Of a stretch of DNA of 64,000 nt, positions 23,000 to 34,746 are shown in pieces. This DNA comes from Phocoena phocoena (taxonomy: Eukaryota; Chordata; Mammalia; Artiodactyla; Phocoenidae), in the NCBI RefSeq assembly GCF_963924675.1, contig NC_089220.1, positions 58,228,639-58,292,638 of the forward strand. Direction: 5' to 3'. The notes under the pieces are model-generated. The model was given only the letters and a program-made list of their open reading frames with translations. It was not told where the DNA came from and ran no database searches. The position numbers and the translations under genes are program-made. Numbering within the stretch: the stretch's first letter is position 1; every line of letters begins with the position of its first letter.

Positions 23000-24244
23000 T
23001 AAAAATGTAACACATGAGATCATTCATATGTGCTACATGGATTACATTTTATTTACTGCTGTTTAATATAGGCGATGACCTTAAGATTTCTTCTGACTTT
23101 CTGGTCACAAGTGGAGATAGCTGTATTAGGAAGATTTTATTCTAATTCCCATAACATTGCATGTTTACCTGGTACTATGTTCTTACATTTTAATTCTGCA
23201 GCATAACTAACCTTTGATTGAGTATGGGAAGTTGAAGATAGTAGACATAATTCTCCTTGAGTGAACTGTGTATGTCCATTCTTTTTATAAATTTTAGTTT
23301 TGTTTTTCTTTTCTGAAAATTATTAGATAACTTATAATAGTAATCAAAATTCATGGACTTCACGAAATTTTTAATTGGTAACATTAGTGAGGCAATTGAC
23401 TTTGAGCTTTTATAAGTATCAGATAATGTATTGTAAGAATTTATGACCAATGTATTCAAATGTATTCTCATCAGTAATCCTTGAAGGCTTTTTTTTGCTA
23501 ATAGTGACAGAAAATGTGTAAACCTCTTCATTATATAGTGAATTTCATGCAGTATCACTTTTAGTTAATAATCTAATTCCCGTAAGTTTTGCCCCAAAGC
23601 TAGGAGCAATTGATAGCAGAAGGTAGCTTTGGGGACCCTTCTGGTTTACATATGCATATATGCTAACTAATTGGATAATTTTGGTATTTGCTTACAGTTT
23701 CAGAAGTGTTACAACCAGGATTTTCAGATAGGCTGCTAATTACTCTCAGACCATATGTTGGATACGTGAATCCTAATGAAAGTGCAATAATCTTTGGATA
23801 TTCCTAGAGGTTTGAAGCAAGTTAATGGGATTCTTTGATATTAGCATATTTTTTCACCTTGATTTGGAATTATGTTTTGATCAAAGTTTTCTCTGCTTTG
23901 CTACTCTAGAGTCCCTTCAGAAGCATTAAAGAAACAAGTTAAACCATGTTTTAGGCATCTTCCTTTCACTTCTACCAAGCAATTTCAGGAATAATATTTA
24001 TATGTGTTTACCAAAGGGAAAAAAATATGACCTGGATCACAAAATCTAGCCATGTAGAATGCACATGATATCAATGATTATCAACGGGAGAAAATTATAA
24101 CCAGAATGAAACAAATGGATTAATATAATATATATAAATCTAAAGAGACCATTCTTAGGTCCACAGCATATATTTTCACAAGTGTAGATTACATCATTTA
24201 AGGAAAATATGCAATAGTTATTAAATTTATTTGAGAGATTAATC
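23000..24244. other. No repeat recognised; contains one perfect hairpin
   Basis: AT-rich sequence. The 122-codon minus-strand frame at 23190-23558 is the longest unassigned frame in the window but is composition-driven (Lys, Asn, Leu, Ser, Tyr) and has no motif. The only structured item is the inverted repeat at 23592-23634. Confidence 0.45.
23592..23634. repeat. Perfect 11-bp inverted repeat with 21-nt loop
   Basis: CCCCAAAGCTA at 23592-23602 and its exact complement TAGCTTTGGGG at 23624-23634. The arms are GC-richer than the surroundings. It is not part of any repeat that I recognise and is not followed by a T-run or other processing signal. Confidence 0.85.
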
Positions 24245-24460
24245 ACAGAAATAAGCTCTCAGTGATTGAAGAATTTGTAGATATATACCCATATAAATTA
24301 ATGTTCTTGTGCCCCAGTTATCATATATAAGAATATCCATTAGGATAGTAATAGCAATGGACAGAAAATGGAAATAATTCAAATACACACCTAATGGTAG
24401 ATGGAAAATAAAAGTAAAGTATGGAATATTCAAAAGTGAAATAGTAACTTATTATTAATA
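24245..24460 (+). mobile_element. Possible old L1 3'-end fragment
   Basis: Text such as 'taatgttcttg...', 'ggaaataattcaaatacacacctaatgg' parallels the L1 ORF2 end ('ggaaacaacccaaatgcccatcaa'). It is weak and heavily diverged. Confidence 0.35.
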
Positions 24461-24535
24461 ATATAAATATACTAATATTAATATTTAATATTATACTAAA
24501 TCATATAAAGATCTATTCTAATTAAAACAGTATGG

Positions 24536-24763
24536 GGGCTTCCCTCGTGGCACAGTGGTTGAGAGTCCGCCTGCCGATGCAGGGGACACGGGTGCGTGCC
24601 CCGGTCCGGGAAGATCCCACATGCCGTGGAGTGGCTGGGCCCGTGAGCCATGGCCGCTGAGCCTGCGCGTCCGGAGCCTGTGCTCCGCAATGGGAGAGGC
24701 CACAACAGTGAGAGGCCCGCGTACCACAAAAACAAAACAAAACAAAACAATTAAAAAAAACAC
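24536..24763 (+). mobile_element. CHR-type SINE, short form, with CAAAA-rich tail
   Basis: Full-length SINE with head GGGCTTCCCTCGTGGCACAG and a tail of (CAAAA)n units. Perfect 12-bp target duplications AAAACAGTATGG at 24524-24535 and 24764-24775. It is inserted in L1 ORF2 text (the 'acagtatggtact' site). Confidence 0.94.
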
Positions 24764-24775
24764 AAAACAGTATGG

Positions 24776-25760
24776 TACTAGCCCATGGATACAAAGAAAT
24801 ATCAATAGATTACAGTTGAAAATCCAAAAATAATTCAAGCCCATAAGGAAGTTTATCATATGATAAAGGTGGTAGCTCACACCAATAAGCATAAATGGAC
24901 ATTTTTTAAAAAATAGGCTCAGGAAATGGAAAGCCAGATGGGAAAAATAAATAAAATTGGATTATACACACACACAAATTCAATATGGATCAGAAATCTT
25001 AATATTAATGGTAAAGCCATACAAATATTGGGAAGAAAGTAGGATTAATTACTCTATAAACTGAGTATGGGGACAGGCTTACTTAGCTTGATTAAAAGAA
25101 ATATGAAAAATAAAATATTTTCATGGTAAAAATATATATATTTCCATGAGAAAATATTTGTAACATATATCACAAAAAAGGGCCAATATCCCTAACATAA
25201 AAAGAATCTTTAAAATGGAGGAAAAGCATAAGGTAAAAATGTAAGGGAAAATGCACTTGGGCAAAAGGCATGAACAATCAATTCATTAAAAAAGAAAACT
25301 GTAAAAATCGTCCTAGGAAAAGTTATTCATCTTCATTCATAATAGCAGACTTGCAAATTCAACCCTTAAGCAAGTGAATTTGATAATATCTAACAAAACT
25401 ATATAATTACATATGCGTTTATTCTTTGAGAAATCTCCGTTCCAGGTATTTACCCTAAAGATACACTTTTAATTATACAAAAACACATTTGCACAAAGTT
25501 ATCCATTGCCATGTTACTTTTAATGGAAAAACACTGAAAACAGCCTAAGCTCTCATGCATAAGAGATTGCTTGAAAACACTTTGGTTTAACCATACAATT
25601 GAGCACTATGCATCTGCAAAAAGCATAAGAGCTCCATGAAGTGAAATGGAGGGATTTCTAGGATATACTTAGTTTTAAAAGGGCACCTAAATATTTATTT
25701 ATATTTATGTATAAAATGGTGTTTTTTGCTAAAAAGAAGGAAAATAAGAAAATATACAGT
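24776..25760 (+). mobile_element. Older L1 (L1M), ORF2 second half
   Basis: Starts at the 'cagtatggtactagc' site right after the SINE, then 'aatatggatcagaaatct', 'gggccaatatccctaacataaa', 'tttaccctaaagatac' and 'tactatgcatctgcaaaaa'-like landmarks in the right L1 order. No open frame is left. Confidence 0.7.
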
Positions 25761-26139
25761 ACTTCTACTATATATCTTTATTCAAAATAAAAATAATTGG
25801 AAGTCAATCTAGAACCCTAATTGGTATGTTTGACTTTTGAATTGGTAGTGGTATAACCACTCTGAAATTATTTTGTTTTGTAGGATTACATGTGAATAAA
25901 TTTTGAGAAGCTGTTTGGAGTCTGGTTCCTCCTACTGGAGAAATTAAGTACAATTTGGAACTGAGAAATACAAACAAAACATTTGCATTGGAATTAGAAG
26001 TATCTCCACATATTGGGCTGAACCAATGACATTTTAATTTTTCTTCTCTTTGTTCACCTAGAAGGCACAGAAGCAATGACACTCAAGTAGTAATAACTAC
26101 AACCAGGACCCAGATATTTGTTTGTAAATATTGTTCACC

Positions 26140-26640
26140 AATAACATGAACCCAAATCTCCTTGTAATCTCAGAGAAATTAGTGACTCCAGGGTTGGAGC
26201 AAGAAATACATAACATGAGCCTTAAAAGTCTTGAACCAGAAGTAAGGAAAATGCTGAAAAAAATGATGGGACCATGTAAAGTGAGTGTGGGAATAGTTTA
26301 AAAGGGGCTACTAGTGTCCAATCAGGCATGATTTGATCATCAAAATGAATAATGACAGTAACAGACTATAATCCATTGAATAAATTACTAATCCAACAAT
26401 CAAAGTTGATAAAATCAGATATAGGTAGATGACAGATAGGTAGATAGATGATAGATAGATAGATCAGGGAAAAGGAAAACCTCTTTTTTAAACAATAGAA
26501 TGCTAAATCACAAATATTGAAGAAAAAACAGCTTTAGAAAATCATCATTTTATAAACATCATAGTAACTAATTCAGATAAGATTCTTCAATAGAGATCAA
26601 GATTAGTGGACAAATAGTCTAAAAATAAATGTCTCTTCTG
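26140..26640 (+). mobile_element. Probable L1ME-type 3'UTR fragment
   Basis: 'ctccagggttggagcaagaaa', 'gtccaatcaggcatgatttgatcatcaaa' and 'tcattttataaacatcatagtaact' resemble the long 3'UTR of old L1ME elements, also seen at 62-63.9 kb here. A (GATA)n interrupts it. Assignment is tentative. Confidence 0.45.
26417..26464. repeat. (GATA)n-like microsatellite
   Basis: Imperfect GATA/GGTA repeat of about 11 units. Confidence 0.9.
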
Positions 26641-26904
26641 AAGTTCCAGGGACAAGAAAGATTTCCTAGTTGGGGATGCATGTTAGTATCAGACTCACTG
26701 CAACTCAAGAAAACATGTGGGCTTAGACATAAGATGTCTGCCCCACAGGGACCAATATGGGCTGACACCAAAGGCTTCCTCCATCACTTTTATTTCAGAT
26801 CTTTTATTCTTGGCATCTACACAAATGATTCTCCAATATCAGACTACTTGAATCAGATCCACCAATTTACTTATTAACGTTCATTTTCCTGCTACCCTTC
26901 CTAC

Positions 26905-27010
26905 ATATAGAATTAAAATATCTTAAGGTAGGGTCCTAAAATCTGTAATTTTTCAAAACATCCTGGATAACACATGCACACTAAAATATGGAAACCACTG
27001 CACTATGCTC
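26905..27010. mobile_element. MER5-like hAT MITE fragment, tentative
   Basis: 'gtagggtcctaaaatctgtaattttt' then 'acacatgcacactaaaatatggaaaccactgcacta' follows the order of the MER5A right end, which closes with 'gcacactaaagtttgagaaccactgctcta' or a variant. Confidence 0.5.
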
Positions 27011-28024
27011 TACTGCCCACAGGAAGATTCTTTCCTTGGGAGTTTATTTATGGTAATTCCTAGAAGAAGCTAAAACCTTTTTCAAAAACCATATGCACAC
27101 CTTCTATCAAATTGCCACCTTCACTCTGAATGAGAAGAAAAAACCTTTTTTAAATAAAATGATTCGGTGTGAACAAAGATTATAAGTTTAAAGAATAAGA
27201 ATTTTAAAGCAAATGAGACAGAAGAAACAAAAAAAGGAAGAGTAAGAACACATCTATTTACTGAAGTACTTCATTACATTCAAGTTTTAAGTACAAGACA
27301 GTGGAAATGAAAGGGTAATTCTATAACTACTTGTATATGCTAGTAGTAGCTTAAGAGAAATATATTACTTTCTGAAAGTGCTTACCCTCATGTTGCCTTT
27401 TCCAACTCTTTTTTTAAATTGGCACTGACAGTATGCTAAATTTATTGTGAAGAGTAAAGACTCCAGATGTGACTGAGCTTTAAGTTGATGAAAGAAATTG
27501 TGAGACACTGATGATCGATGATAATTTCTTACATTCTGCTCAAATCTTGGCAGTAACATGAATAAATCCCACACAGTGTGGCTGCACCACATTAATTATT
27601 TTCTCTTACTTTACTCAAATGTGCCACACATTTAATAGGCTTCTTCAGATAAAAACAAATAGAGGACTCAGTCAAATATACGTATGCAATTTTTCTAAGC
27701 TAGAAATATGTACCTAGAATAAATTGCTAATGGCAACTGATTTCTATTTCTATAACCTGGGAACAATGTGCCTTATAATATGTTTTGGAGGGTGGTCCAG
27801 TTCTTTATTTTTGCAAAGCAGTCTAAGATTAACATTACAAGTGAATGGGAATTTCCACAAACAAGTATTTTCAATATTAGGACATGTTCTTAACCTTTGA
27901 AGTCAATGATAAATATCTCAAATTATGCTTTATATTATGGGGTCTTAATCTGTTTTTCCTGTTACTATAACGTTGAGCATCAGATACATTGGACAATAAA
28001 TCCAGTGAGAGAGGTGGTACATGA
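27011..28024. other. No recognisable feature
   Basis: AT-rich with no recognisable repeats. The 75-codon minus-strand frame at 27365-27592 has no motif. Confidence 0.45.
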
Positions 28025-28160
28025 CAGTGAATATATTGGTTTAACCAGATTTGAGTTAAACTTGGCCTTGCCACTTAATATCCCTGAAAACTTTGGCAAC
28101 AAGCTTCGATATTTTCATCTGTCAATCAAAATATTAGTGCTTGTTCTACACTATGTTTAT
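28025..28160 (+). repeat. Probable MIR SINE remnant
   Basis: 'cagatttgagttaaacttggccttgccactta' then 'tttggcaacaag' and 'tattttcatctgtcaatcaaaatattagtgcttgttct' follows the MIR core order (sense). Confidence 0.55.
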
Positions 28161-28990
28161 GATGATTAAAATGTACAATGTACATGAACTGTTCTTCTGA
28201 GTTTTCTGTGTTTAATAGGCAGCCAATTAATTCCTATGGATAGGATGAAGGTAGTTGATAATAGAATAATAGAAGCATATTGGATTTGAATTTGTTTATA
28301 GGATATTAGAGACCTGAAGGAGGAAAGTGATTTTGAAAATGACCTAGCCATGATAAACATAAGACAAGCTGAAAGAGAATGAAAGAAATCAGGGAAGTCC
28401 TATAGGTACAAATTCAAGTGAGAACAAACCACTAAGGATCTTTCTTAATATTTTAAGACTTTAAAACCTCTCTTTTCCTGTTTATTCTTACCTTAATGTC
28501 TAGAAGGTGGTAAAATTTCTAGATAAAGTGATTTTTTTAGAAAGGAGTGCAGAGACATTAAGAGACTGAAGAGTTTCTGTTTAATTGATCAGTAAGGAAG
28601 CCAGTAGACTTCTTGGTCACTAGCAGAGACATAGTCAGATTCAAAGTTCTGATGATTCTGGTAATACATTAGCAGGCAAGACGTTGTCATGTTGAAAACA
28701 AGTCATATGATAATGTCCTATGTATTACTCCATAACAATTCAGAACAAGGATTATAAAGAGTAGTCAGTACCTCTTTTGAAGAATTTTAAATAAGGTATT
28801 TGAAATGTACGGGATGGGATCCTGATATCCAGTGAAAGATTAGGGCTATTGAAAAACTTGATACTTCATTTTTAGAGTCCTTTAGAGTCAGAGAAACATC
28901 AGATATTTATTAACAGCTGCTGCTGTAATACATAAACACCCTAATCTCTATTCTTTAACAAATATGATTTATTTCTTGCTAGATTAAAGT
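28161..28990. other. No recognisable feature
   Basis: AT-rich sequence. 28550-28720 may be very old repeat, but I cannot name it. Confidence 0.4.
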
Positions 28991-29340
28991 CCAATCTGCA
29001 GTGTTGGGGTGCAGATTCAACATAGTCACTCAAGAATACAGGCTGATGAAGGCTCTGCTATCTTTGACAGATAATTCCCAAAGTTTCTTTGTCAGCAAAT
29101 GTGGGCATTACCCTGTTCACAGCCTCTTGGAGCTTACCAGTGCAGTACATTTCAGCCTGTCCTCCAACCCCCAGCACCTGGACCACCTGCACGAGGCCTT
29201 TCTTTGAAAATATGGGTCCACTCTGCCTGCAAACATTTCAGGCTGTCAGTGCTGCCCAGTACTCCATGTCCTCTGTAACAGCACTCAACCAATGCCTGAC
29301 AGGACCTGGTGGATAAGCATTCAATTTCTCCTGTCCCTTT
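28991..29340. other. GC-richer patch, unassigned
   Basis: About 350 bp clearly less AT-rich than its surroundings, with two overlapping + frames (29001-29207 and 29089-29316) rich in Ser, Pro, His and Leu. The left edge ('ttatttcttgctagattaaagtccaa' and 'gtcactcaagaatacaggctgatgaaggctctgctatctttgac') resembles an old mammalian repeat, while the right half (to 'caggacctggtgg') I cannot place. A T5(G)9 run at about 29337-29353 closes it. There is no splice-site or gene evidence. Confidence 0.45.
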
Positions 29341-29353
29341 TTTTGGGGGGGGG

Positions 29354-31096
29354 ATAATTTGAGATGCATGGGCTACAATGACCCCTCAAGTTCTACAACA
29401 GCCATTAAAACTCTAGGGACTTACAATGTTAACTTGCCTCATTATATGCCTTAATTGTCTGCCTTCCCTTTCACGATCCCATGAGCCTGAAGGAAAAATA
29501 TGAAAGAATACACATTCAATTATTGATAAAGATTGCTAGATGGAGAAGGAGGCACTTGTGGGCTTAGGGGGTCATATAAGAAAGTGCTTCTAGATTAAAT
29601 GATCAGGAAAAAATACCAAAATTAAGTGTGTACATGATCCAATACAGATCTATGTGAAGAGATTAAACTCTCACTTAAATATAAATTTAATATATATTAC
29701 AGTAAAAGTACTGCATTAAGCTTATTTCTCGTGATTGTATACAAAGTTAATCATGTTAATCTTATATCTGCAAGAATGTACACACACACATACCCTTTAT
29801 AACAACACAAGAAAGCTAGATGGAAAGCATTGTCTTAACTCTCTAACTCCAGTATTTAATATACCTGAAATATGTGCAGTTTGTCTTGGAGAGAAGCTTT
29901 TTATAACCAATCCAGAAAGCAGGATGTAGACCAGATTGACTCTTTTCAGACTGTCCAAAGTGATATCTATATGGGCAGGCCTAGCCCAAGAAGCCATATC
30001 ATTTTCAAGTGATAAGTTAAACAGGAATGGAGAGTTCAAAATGTACATAACAACAGCAAGTAAGAAAAGATATTTATAAATATATTCCCTAAGGAATGAG
30101 TTTGTTGAAATCAGTTAGGAATTTTTGGAATCTGCTTCCTATTAGGTACTCATAATACCTTGAAATCAGATTAAATCAACATCTTAGTTTTTGAATTAGT
30201 ATAGAAGTAATTAGGAGAATACATTAGAGCGCCTAATAGATTTATTGTTGTTATTATTTTACTACCAGAAGCCAACACATCCAAATGGTGTACTCTATTA
30301 TTTACACATCTCACGAAACAGGATTAAAATTTATCTAATTGACTTGTACATTATATATGAGTGCTTTTTTGAGCATATGATATAAAATAAATCACTCTTG
30401 CCTACATCTATCCATCTTTCATTTTTCAAAGGAAATATATATAGTACATTGTATAAATTGGAATTTTATGAATATAGAATTTCATGAATATAAAAAATAT
30501 GTCATCAATGGAACAGTTATAATTTCAAGATTTAAAAAAAATTCTGTGCATGTGTACATGTCTTTTAAACTACTTTCCTTTTCCTTTCTTAAATTACTTT
30601 TTAAATGTACTTTTATGGCATTTACCATACTGTACTTTCCTTATCACTTTCTATATCTGCCTTTCTTACTAAGCTCTGAATTCCTTGAGGGTACCAATTA
30701 TATCTTATTCTAAATAGAGTAAAGGAATTAAATATTCCTTCTTGGTTTTGAAAATTGAAAGTGCCATTTAGAGAAGTTTACACTACATGCTACTTCATTT
30801 GTCATTCATTCAGCCATTTATAAAATTGTATTTTCACTGACTACCTTCTCACTCCTGTGCAAAGAGATAAAACTAGAAAATGTGGAGCATAAATTTTATT
30901 CTAAAATCTGAGGGAGTCAGTAAATGGTACTGAGCAGTAAAAAGATATATATGATTTGTGTTTGTACAGAACATTCTAGAAGCAGTAATAAGGATCTGAG
31001 TGTAGACAACTAAAGAGAAATGAATAAGCAGAACATACAAAATGTCAGCCTACAAAAATGTAATGCTCAAGATGAAAGGATTTGAGGTACTAACAC
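29354..31096. other. No recognisable feature
   Basis: AT-rich sequence without a repeat or gene that I can support. Frames at 29735-29929, 29797-30048 and 30468-30713 are chance. Confidence 0.45.
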
Positions 31097-31663
31097 TGTA
31101 TATTTGATACAAACATTCTGAAGCTCTCCTACTATAGCTAATCCCCAGAGATGGCCTCCAATGAATGAGAGCTTCTAGTACTCACACATAGTATATTTCC
31201 CCTCATCAAATCTTGGCTCACCTTGTTACTCTCTTTGATCAATAAAGTGCAGCTGAAGTGTTTCTATGTAACTTCCAAAGATAGTCCTTAGAAGATCTGA
31301 AGTGTCCCCTTTTACCTTTTGGAACACCTGCTCTTAAAAACCAGTGACTTTGCTGTTAGAAGTCAAAGCCACATGGAGAGGTCACAATGACAAAATTGAT
31401 GTTGTTCTCACTAACATCCATGAAGGAGTTCCCAGCCAAGAACCAGCATTAATTGGAACCACATGAGTTAAATGTCTTGAACATTCCAACCCAGTATAGA
31501 CTGCAGATGCCTGTGGCACCTGATAACAATGATCTGGAGCAAAAGAACCATCCATCTGAGCCACTATCAACAAATGGAATCCTGAGAGATTTAAAAAGAA
31601 TCATTGTTGAATAATCCATCAGGTTTTAGAATAGATTTGCCGTGTAGTACAGATACATAAACA
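31097..31663 (+). mobile_element. Probable 5' LTR of an ERVL-class endogenous retrovirus
   Basis: Starts with TG (TGTATATTTG), has 'gatcaataaagtgcagctg' as a possible AATAAA polyadenylation region, and ends 'agatttgccgtgtagtacagatacataaaca', like ERVL/MaLR LTR ends. A degenerate primer-binding site and ERVL-type pol text follow it. I found no matching 3' copy, so the LTR call rests on these features only. Confidence 0.55.
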
Positions 31664-31668
31664 GATAT

Positions 31669-31686
31669 TGGTAACAAAAGTGAACT
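31669..31686 (+). promoter_or_regulatory. Degenerate ERVL primer-binding site (tRNA-Leu type), tentative
   Basis: TGGTAACAAAAGTGAACT sits 5 bases after the probable LTR end, where a retroviral PBS belongs. It keeps the TGGT...AAGTG pattern of Leu-tRNA sites used by ERVL elements. Confidence 0.4.
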
Positions 31687-33756
31687 GCAGCCGTGACAAA
31701 AGGCTGAAACGTGTGGATCAGTTTTGGGACTAGCTGTCAGGTACAAACTAGAAGGGTCCTAAGGAGAATATTAGTAAAGGCTGAAAGGGAAATTTTAGGC
31801 TAGAGGAAAAAGCGCCCTGTGTTAGAAATTTTGGCAGCACTATTTTCTGCAAAAATTGTGGGGAAAAATTATCCATTGAACTTATAGACCTGACGAATAA
31901 CATTTCCTACCTTTAAGAGAGAAGCAGTGCCTAGTGGTCCTCTTTGGATTTTGGGAATATACTTCATTTGAGTTTGCAATTCCAAGCCGTTTACCTGATA
32001 AGCTGAAAGGATGCCAGTTTTGAGTGAGATGCGGAGAACAGGTAATGTAATAAGTCCAGGCTGCTGTGCAGGCTCTTATGTCAATTGTCCATACAACCCA
32101 GTAGATTTAATGGTGCTAGGGAAGATAGGGATGAAGTGTGGAATATTTGGCAGGCCCCTGTGGGTGATTCATAGTAGACTTTCATAATTTTGGAGCAAAG
32201 CTATGCTAGCCCCTATAGATAACTATTCACCTGAGGAGAAACAGCTTCATGCTTGTTTGGGGGCCCTAGAAGAGACTAAATACTTAACTTTGACCACCAA
32301 TTTTCCATGAAATTCCATATGCCCATCATTAACTGGGTGTTGTCTGACTCATCAAGTCATAAAGTTGGGTGTGCTATGTAGCACTCAATCTTCAAATGGA
32401 GGTAGTATAAACAAATAAGGCTCAAATAGTTACTAAAAACACAAAGTTAATGAGAAAGTGCTCATGTTTCCATGACTTCTCCTACCACTACATAGCCTCC
32501 CCTTTCCCTTCACTGGCATTTATAGTCCATGAGGAGTTCCTTATGCCCACTATTCAGTAAACCTGGCTTAAAAATAATTCTCCATAATGTTTTGGTACCA
32601 CCCAAAAGTGAACATCTGCAAGCATTAGCACCTTGCTGAGGGATAGCTCTGAAGTAACATTTTCAGAGATAATCTTTGTATCAAGGAGTTTACCTTATTG
32701 TTAATTTTGACTGGAAGAAGAGATGCCCAGAATTTCAGGGTTACATTGACCCACAGGCTGTGACTAATAGTTTGGCTTGAGAGTCAGGAGCTTTGAAGGA
32801 ATATGGTTGAAAAATTGTTGACAAACGGGACAGGAAAAAGGTAAAAGACAGACATCCCTAATAAAATACTTGTGCCCCATGCCCATGCTTAGAAAAAAAT
32901 AATGAAGTACATAAGAATCTTAATAATCAGGTGGACAAGATGAATTATTCCTTGAATGTCAGTCAACCTCTCTCCAAGCTATCCTTCTCCTTGCCCAATG
33001 GGCTTTGAATAATGTGGTCACAGGGGCAAGGATGGAGGGTATGTATGGATTCAGCAATATGGACTTCCACTCACCAAGAATCACCTGGTAATGTCCACTG
33101 CTGAGTGCCAAACCTGCCAGCAGCAGAGACTAATACTGATCCCACAACATGCCACCATTCCTTAAAAAGTCCCTCTGACCACACTGGGTTAATTCTATAA
33201 TGGAAGGTAGAGTGATTTGTCCTCATTGGAATAGATACCTACTTTGGATACTGATTTACATTCTCTGGTTTGGATGGTTCTGCCAAAACCAGGAAAAAGA
33301 AACATTATTTATATACTTATTTTATGTCCAAATCTCATCAAGTTTATGCCAACAGCATTGCTTCTGTTTCCCCAATATCACTGCTTCTTATCAGGGAAGT
33401 CGTTGTTCATAAAATGAAGTGTGCTAATGAGTTCTTGTTCATGGAATACACTGGTTTTATAATTTTCCCCGTCACACCATTAAATAGTTGAATGACCTTT
33501 TGTAGACTAAATCTTTTGCAGATTTAGTCATGGTGCTGGCTTGATGGCATCACAGCAGGGCTGGGATAATATCCTTCTTGATGTATATGCTAAGAATCAA
33601 CATATTGTGCTGTTTCTCCCATACCCTGGATTCATGGGTCTGGGAGTAGAAGGATTAGATTGATAGCACCTCCTCTCATAGTTATTCCTAAAATACAGTT
33701 CAAATTTTTGTGTTCCCATCTTTGAAATTTTGGGTTCTGCTGGATGGATTAGAGAT

Positions 33757-34746
33757 TGTGATAGGTAAAATTCTAAAAGTCCCTCCCTTTTCCCCTGCCA
33801 CACATACACAGCATTCTTGTTCCCTGGTTATTCAAACATTAAAGTACTTACATGAACAAATTATTTTATGACATAATCAAAATCGCAAGTCAGTTGGCCT
33901 TAAGATGTAAAAACTATCTGGTTATACCTGACTCAATAAGATGTATCTTTAAAATCTAGCAGTGGACTTCCCTGGTGGCACAGTGGTTAAGAATCCACCT
34001 GCCAATGCAGGGGACATGGATTCAATCCCTGGGCCAGGAAGATCCCACATGCCACAGAGCAAGTAAGCCCGTGCACCACAACTACTGAGCCTGTGCTCTA
34101 AAGCCCACGTGCTGCAACTACTGAGATCGCGCCACAACCACTGAAGCCCTCGCTCCTAGAGCCCGTACTCTGCAACAACAGAAGCCACCGTAATGAGAAG
34201 ACTGCGCACCACAATGAAGAGTAGGCCCTGCTTGCCGCAACTAGAGAAAAGCCTGCACACAGCAATGAAGACTCAACACACAAAAAAATTTTTAAAAATA
34301 AGATAAAAAATATTTTAAAAAATGTTCTATATAAATAAATAAAAGCTAGCAGTAAAAGAACAAGTCAGGAGATTTGAAGAATGAAAAGTATTCAAAAAAA
34401 TGCTTCTGACTTTAAAGGTGGAGAGGGCCATATGAGGAGGAATCCAAGTGACCTCTGGAAGATGGGCTCAGCCCCTGCAACAGCCAGGAATCTCAGGCCT
34501 ACAATTGTAAGGAAATGAATTCTGCCGATAGCATAAAAGAGCTTGGAAATGTATTCTTTCCTAGATCCTCCATACAAGGGTCCAGCTTAACTGACGCCTT
34601 GATTTTGGCCTTAGGAGTGCCCAAGTAGAGAACTCCAGTTGATCCCTGGTGGATTTCTCATATACGAAAATTATGTGATAATAAATGAATGTTTTAAGCT
34701 GCCAAGTTTGCGGTAATATGTCACAAAGCAATAGAAAACTAGTACA
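33757..34746 (+). mobile_element. Solitary MLT1-type LTR inside the ERVL remnant, split by a SINE
   Basis: Starts TGTGATAGGTAAAATTC and ends '...ataataaatgaatgttttaagctgccaagtttgcgg' plus '...caatagaaaactagtaca', a classic MaLR LTR end. The flanks GAGAT (33752-33756) and GAAAT (34747-34751) fit a 5-bp target duplication with one change. Without the SINE and its extra target copy the LTR is about 600 bp. Confidence 0.75.
33964..34340 (+). mobile_element. CHR-1-type SINE, long form, older
   Basis: Head GACTTCCCTGGTGGCACAG, tRNA-like body, then the long-form tail region ('caatgaagag', 'cttgccgcaactagagaaaagcc', 'aagactcaacacac') and an A-rich end. Target duplications are AAAATCTAGCAGT (33951-33963) and AAAAGCTAGCAGT (34341-34353), 12 of 13 identical. 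It is more diverged than the short copies and holds extra duplicated internal blocks ('cgtgctgcaactactgag'). Confidence 0.9.

Noticed and set aside
23190..23558. 122-codon minus-strand open frame, longest outside recognised repeats
   Set aside because: Composition matches AT-rich noise (Lys, Asn, Leu, Ser, Tyr), with no motif, no upstream signal and no splice context.
24496..24833. Recurrent peptides of the type MVESPPADAGDTG... on one strand and ...[12 protein letters not shown]... on the other, seen at many sites in the window
   Set aside because: They are translations of the tRNA-derived SINE. Its ~190-bp consensus happens to be open in several frames, so every young copy yields the same pseudo-proteins.
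33270..33491. Overlapping frames that might be a small gene
   Set aside because: They are fragments of the degenerate ERVL integrase region, interrupted by stops and frameshifts.
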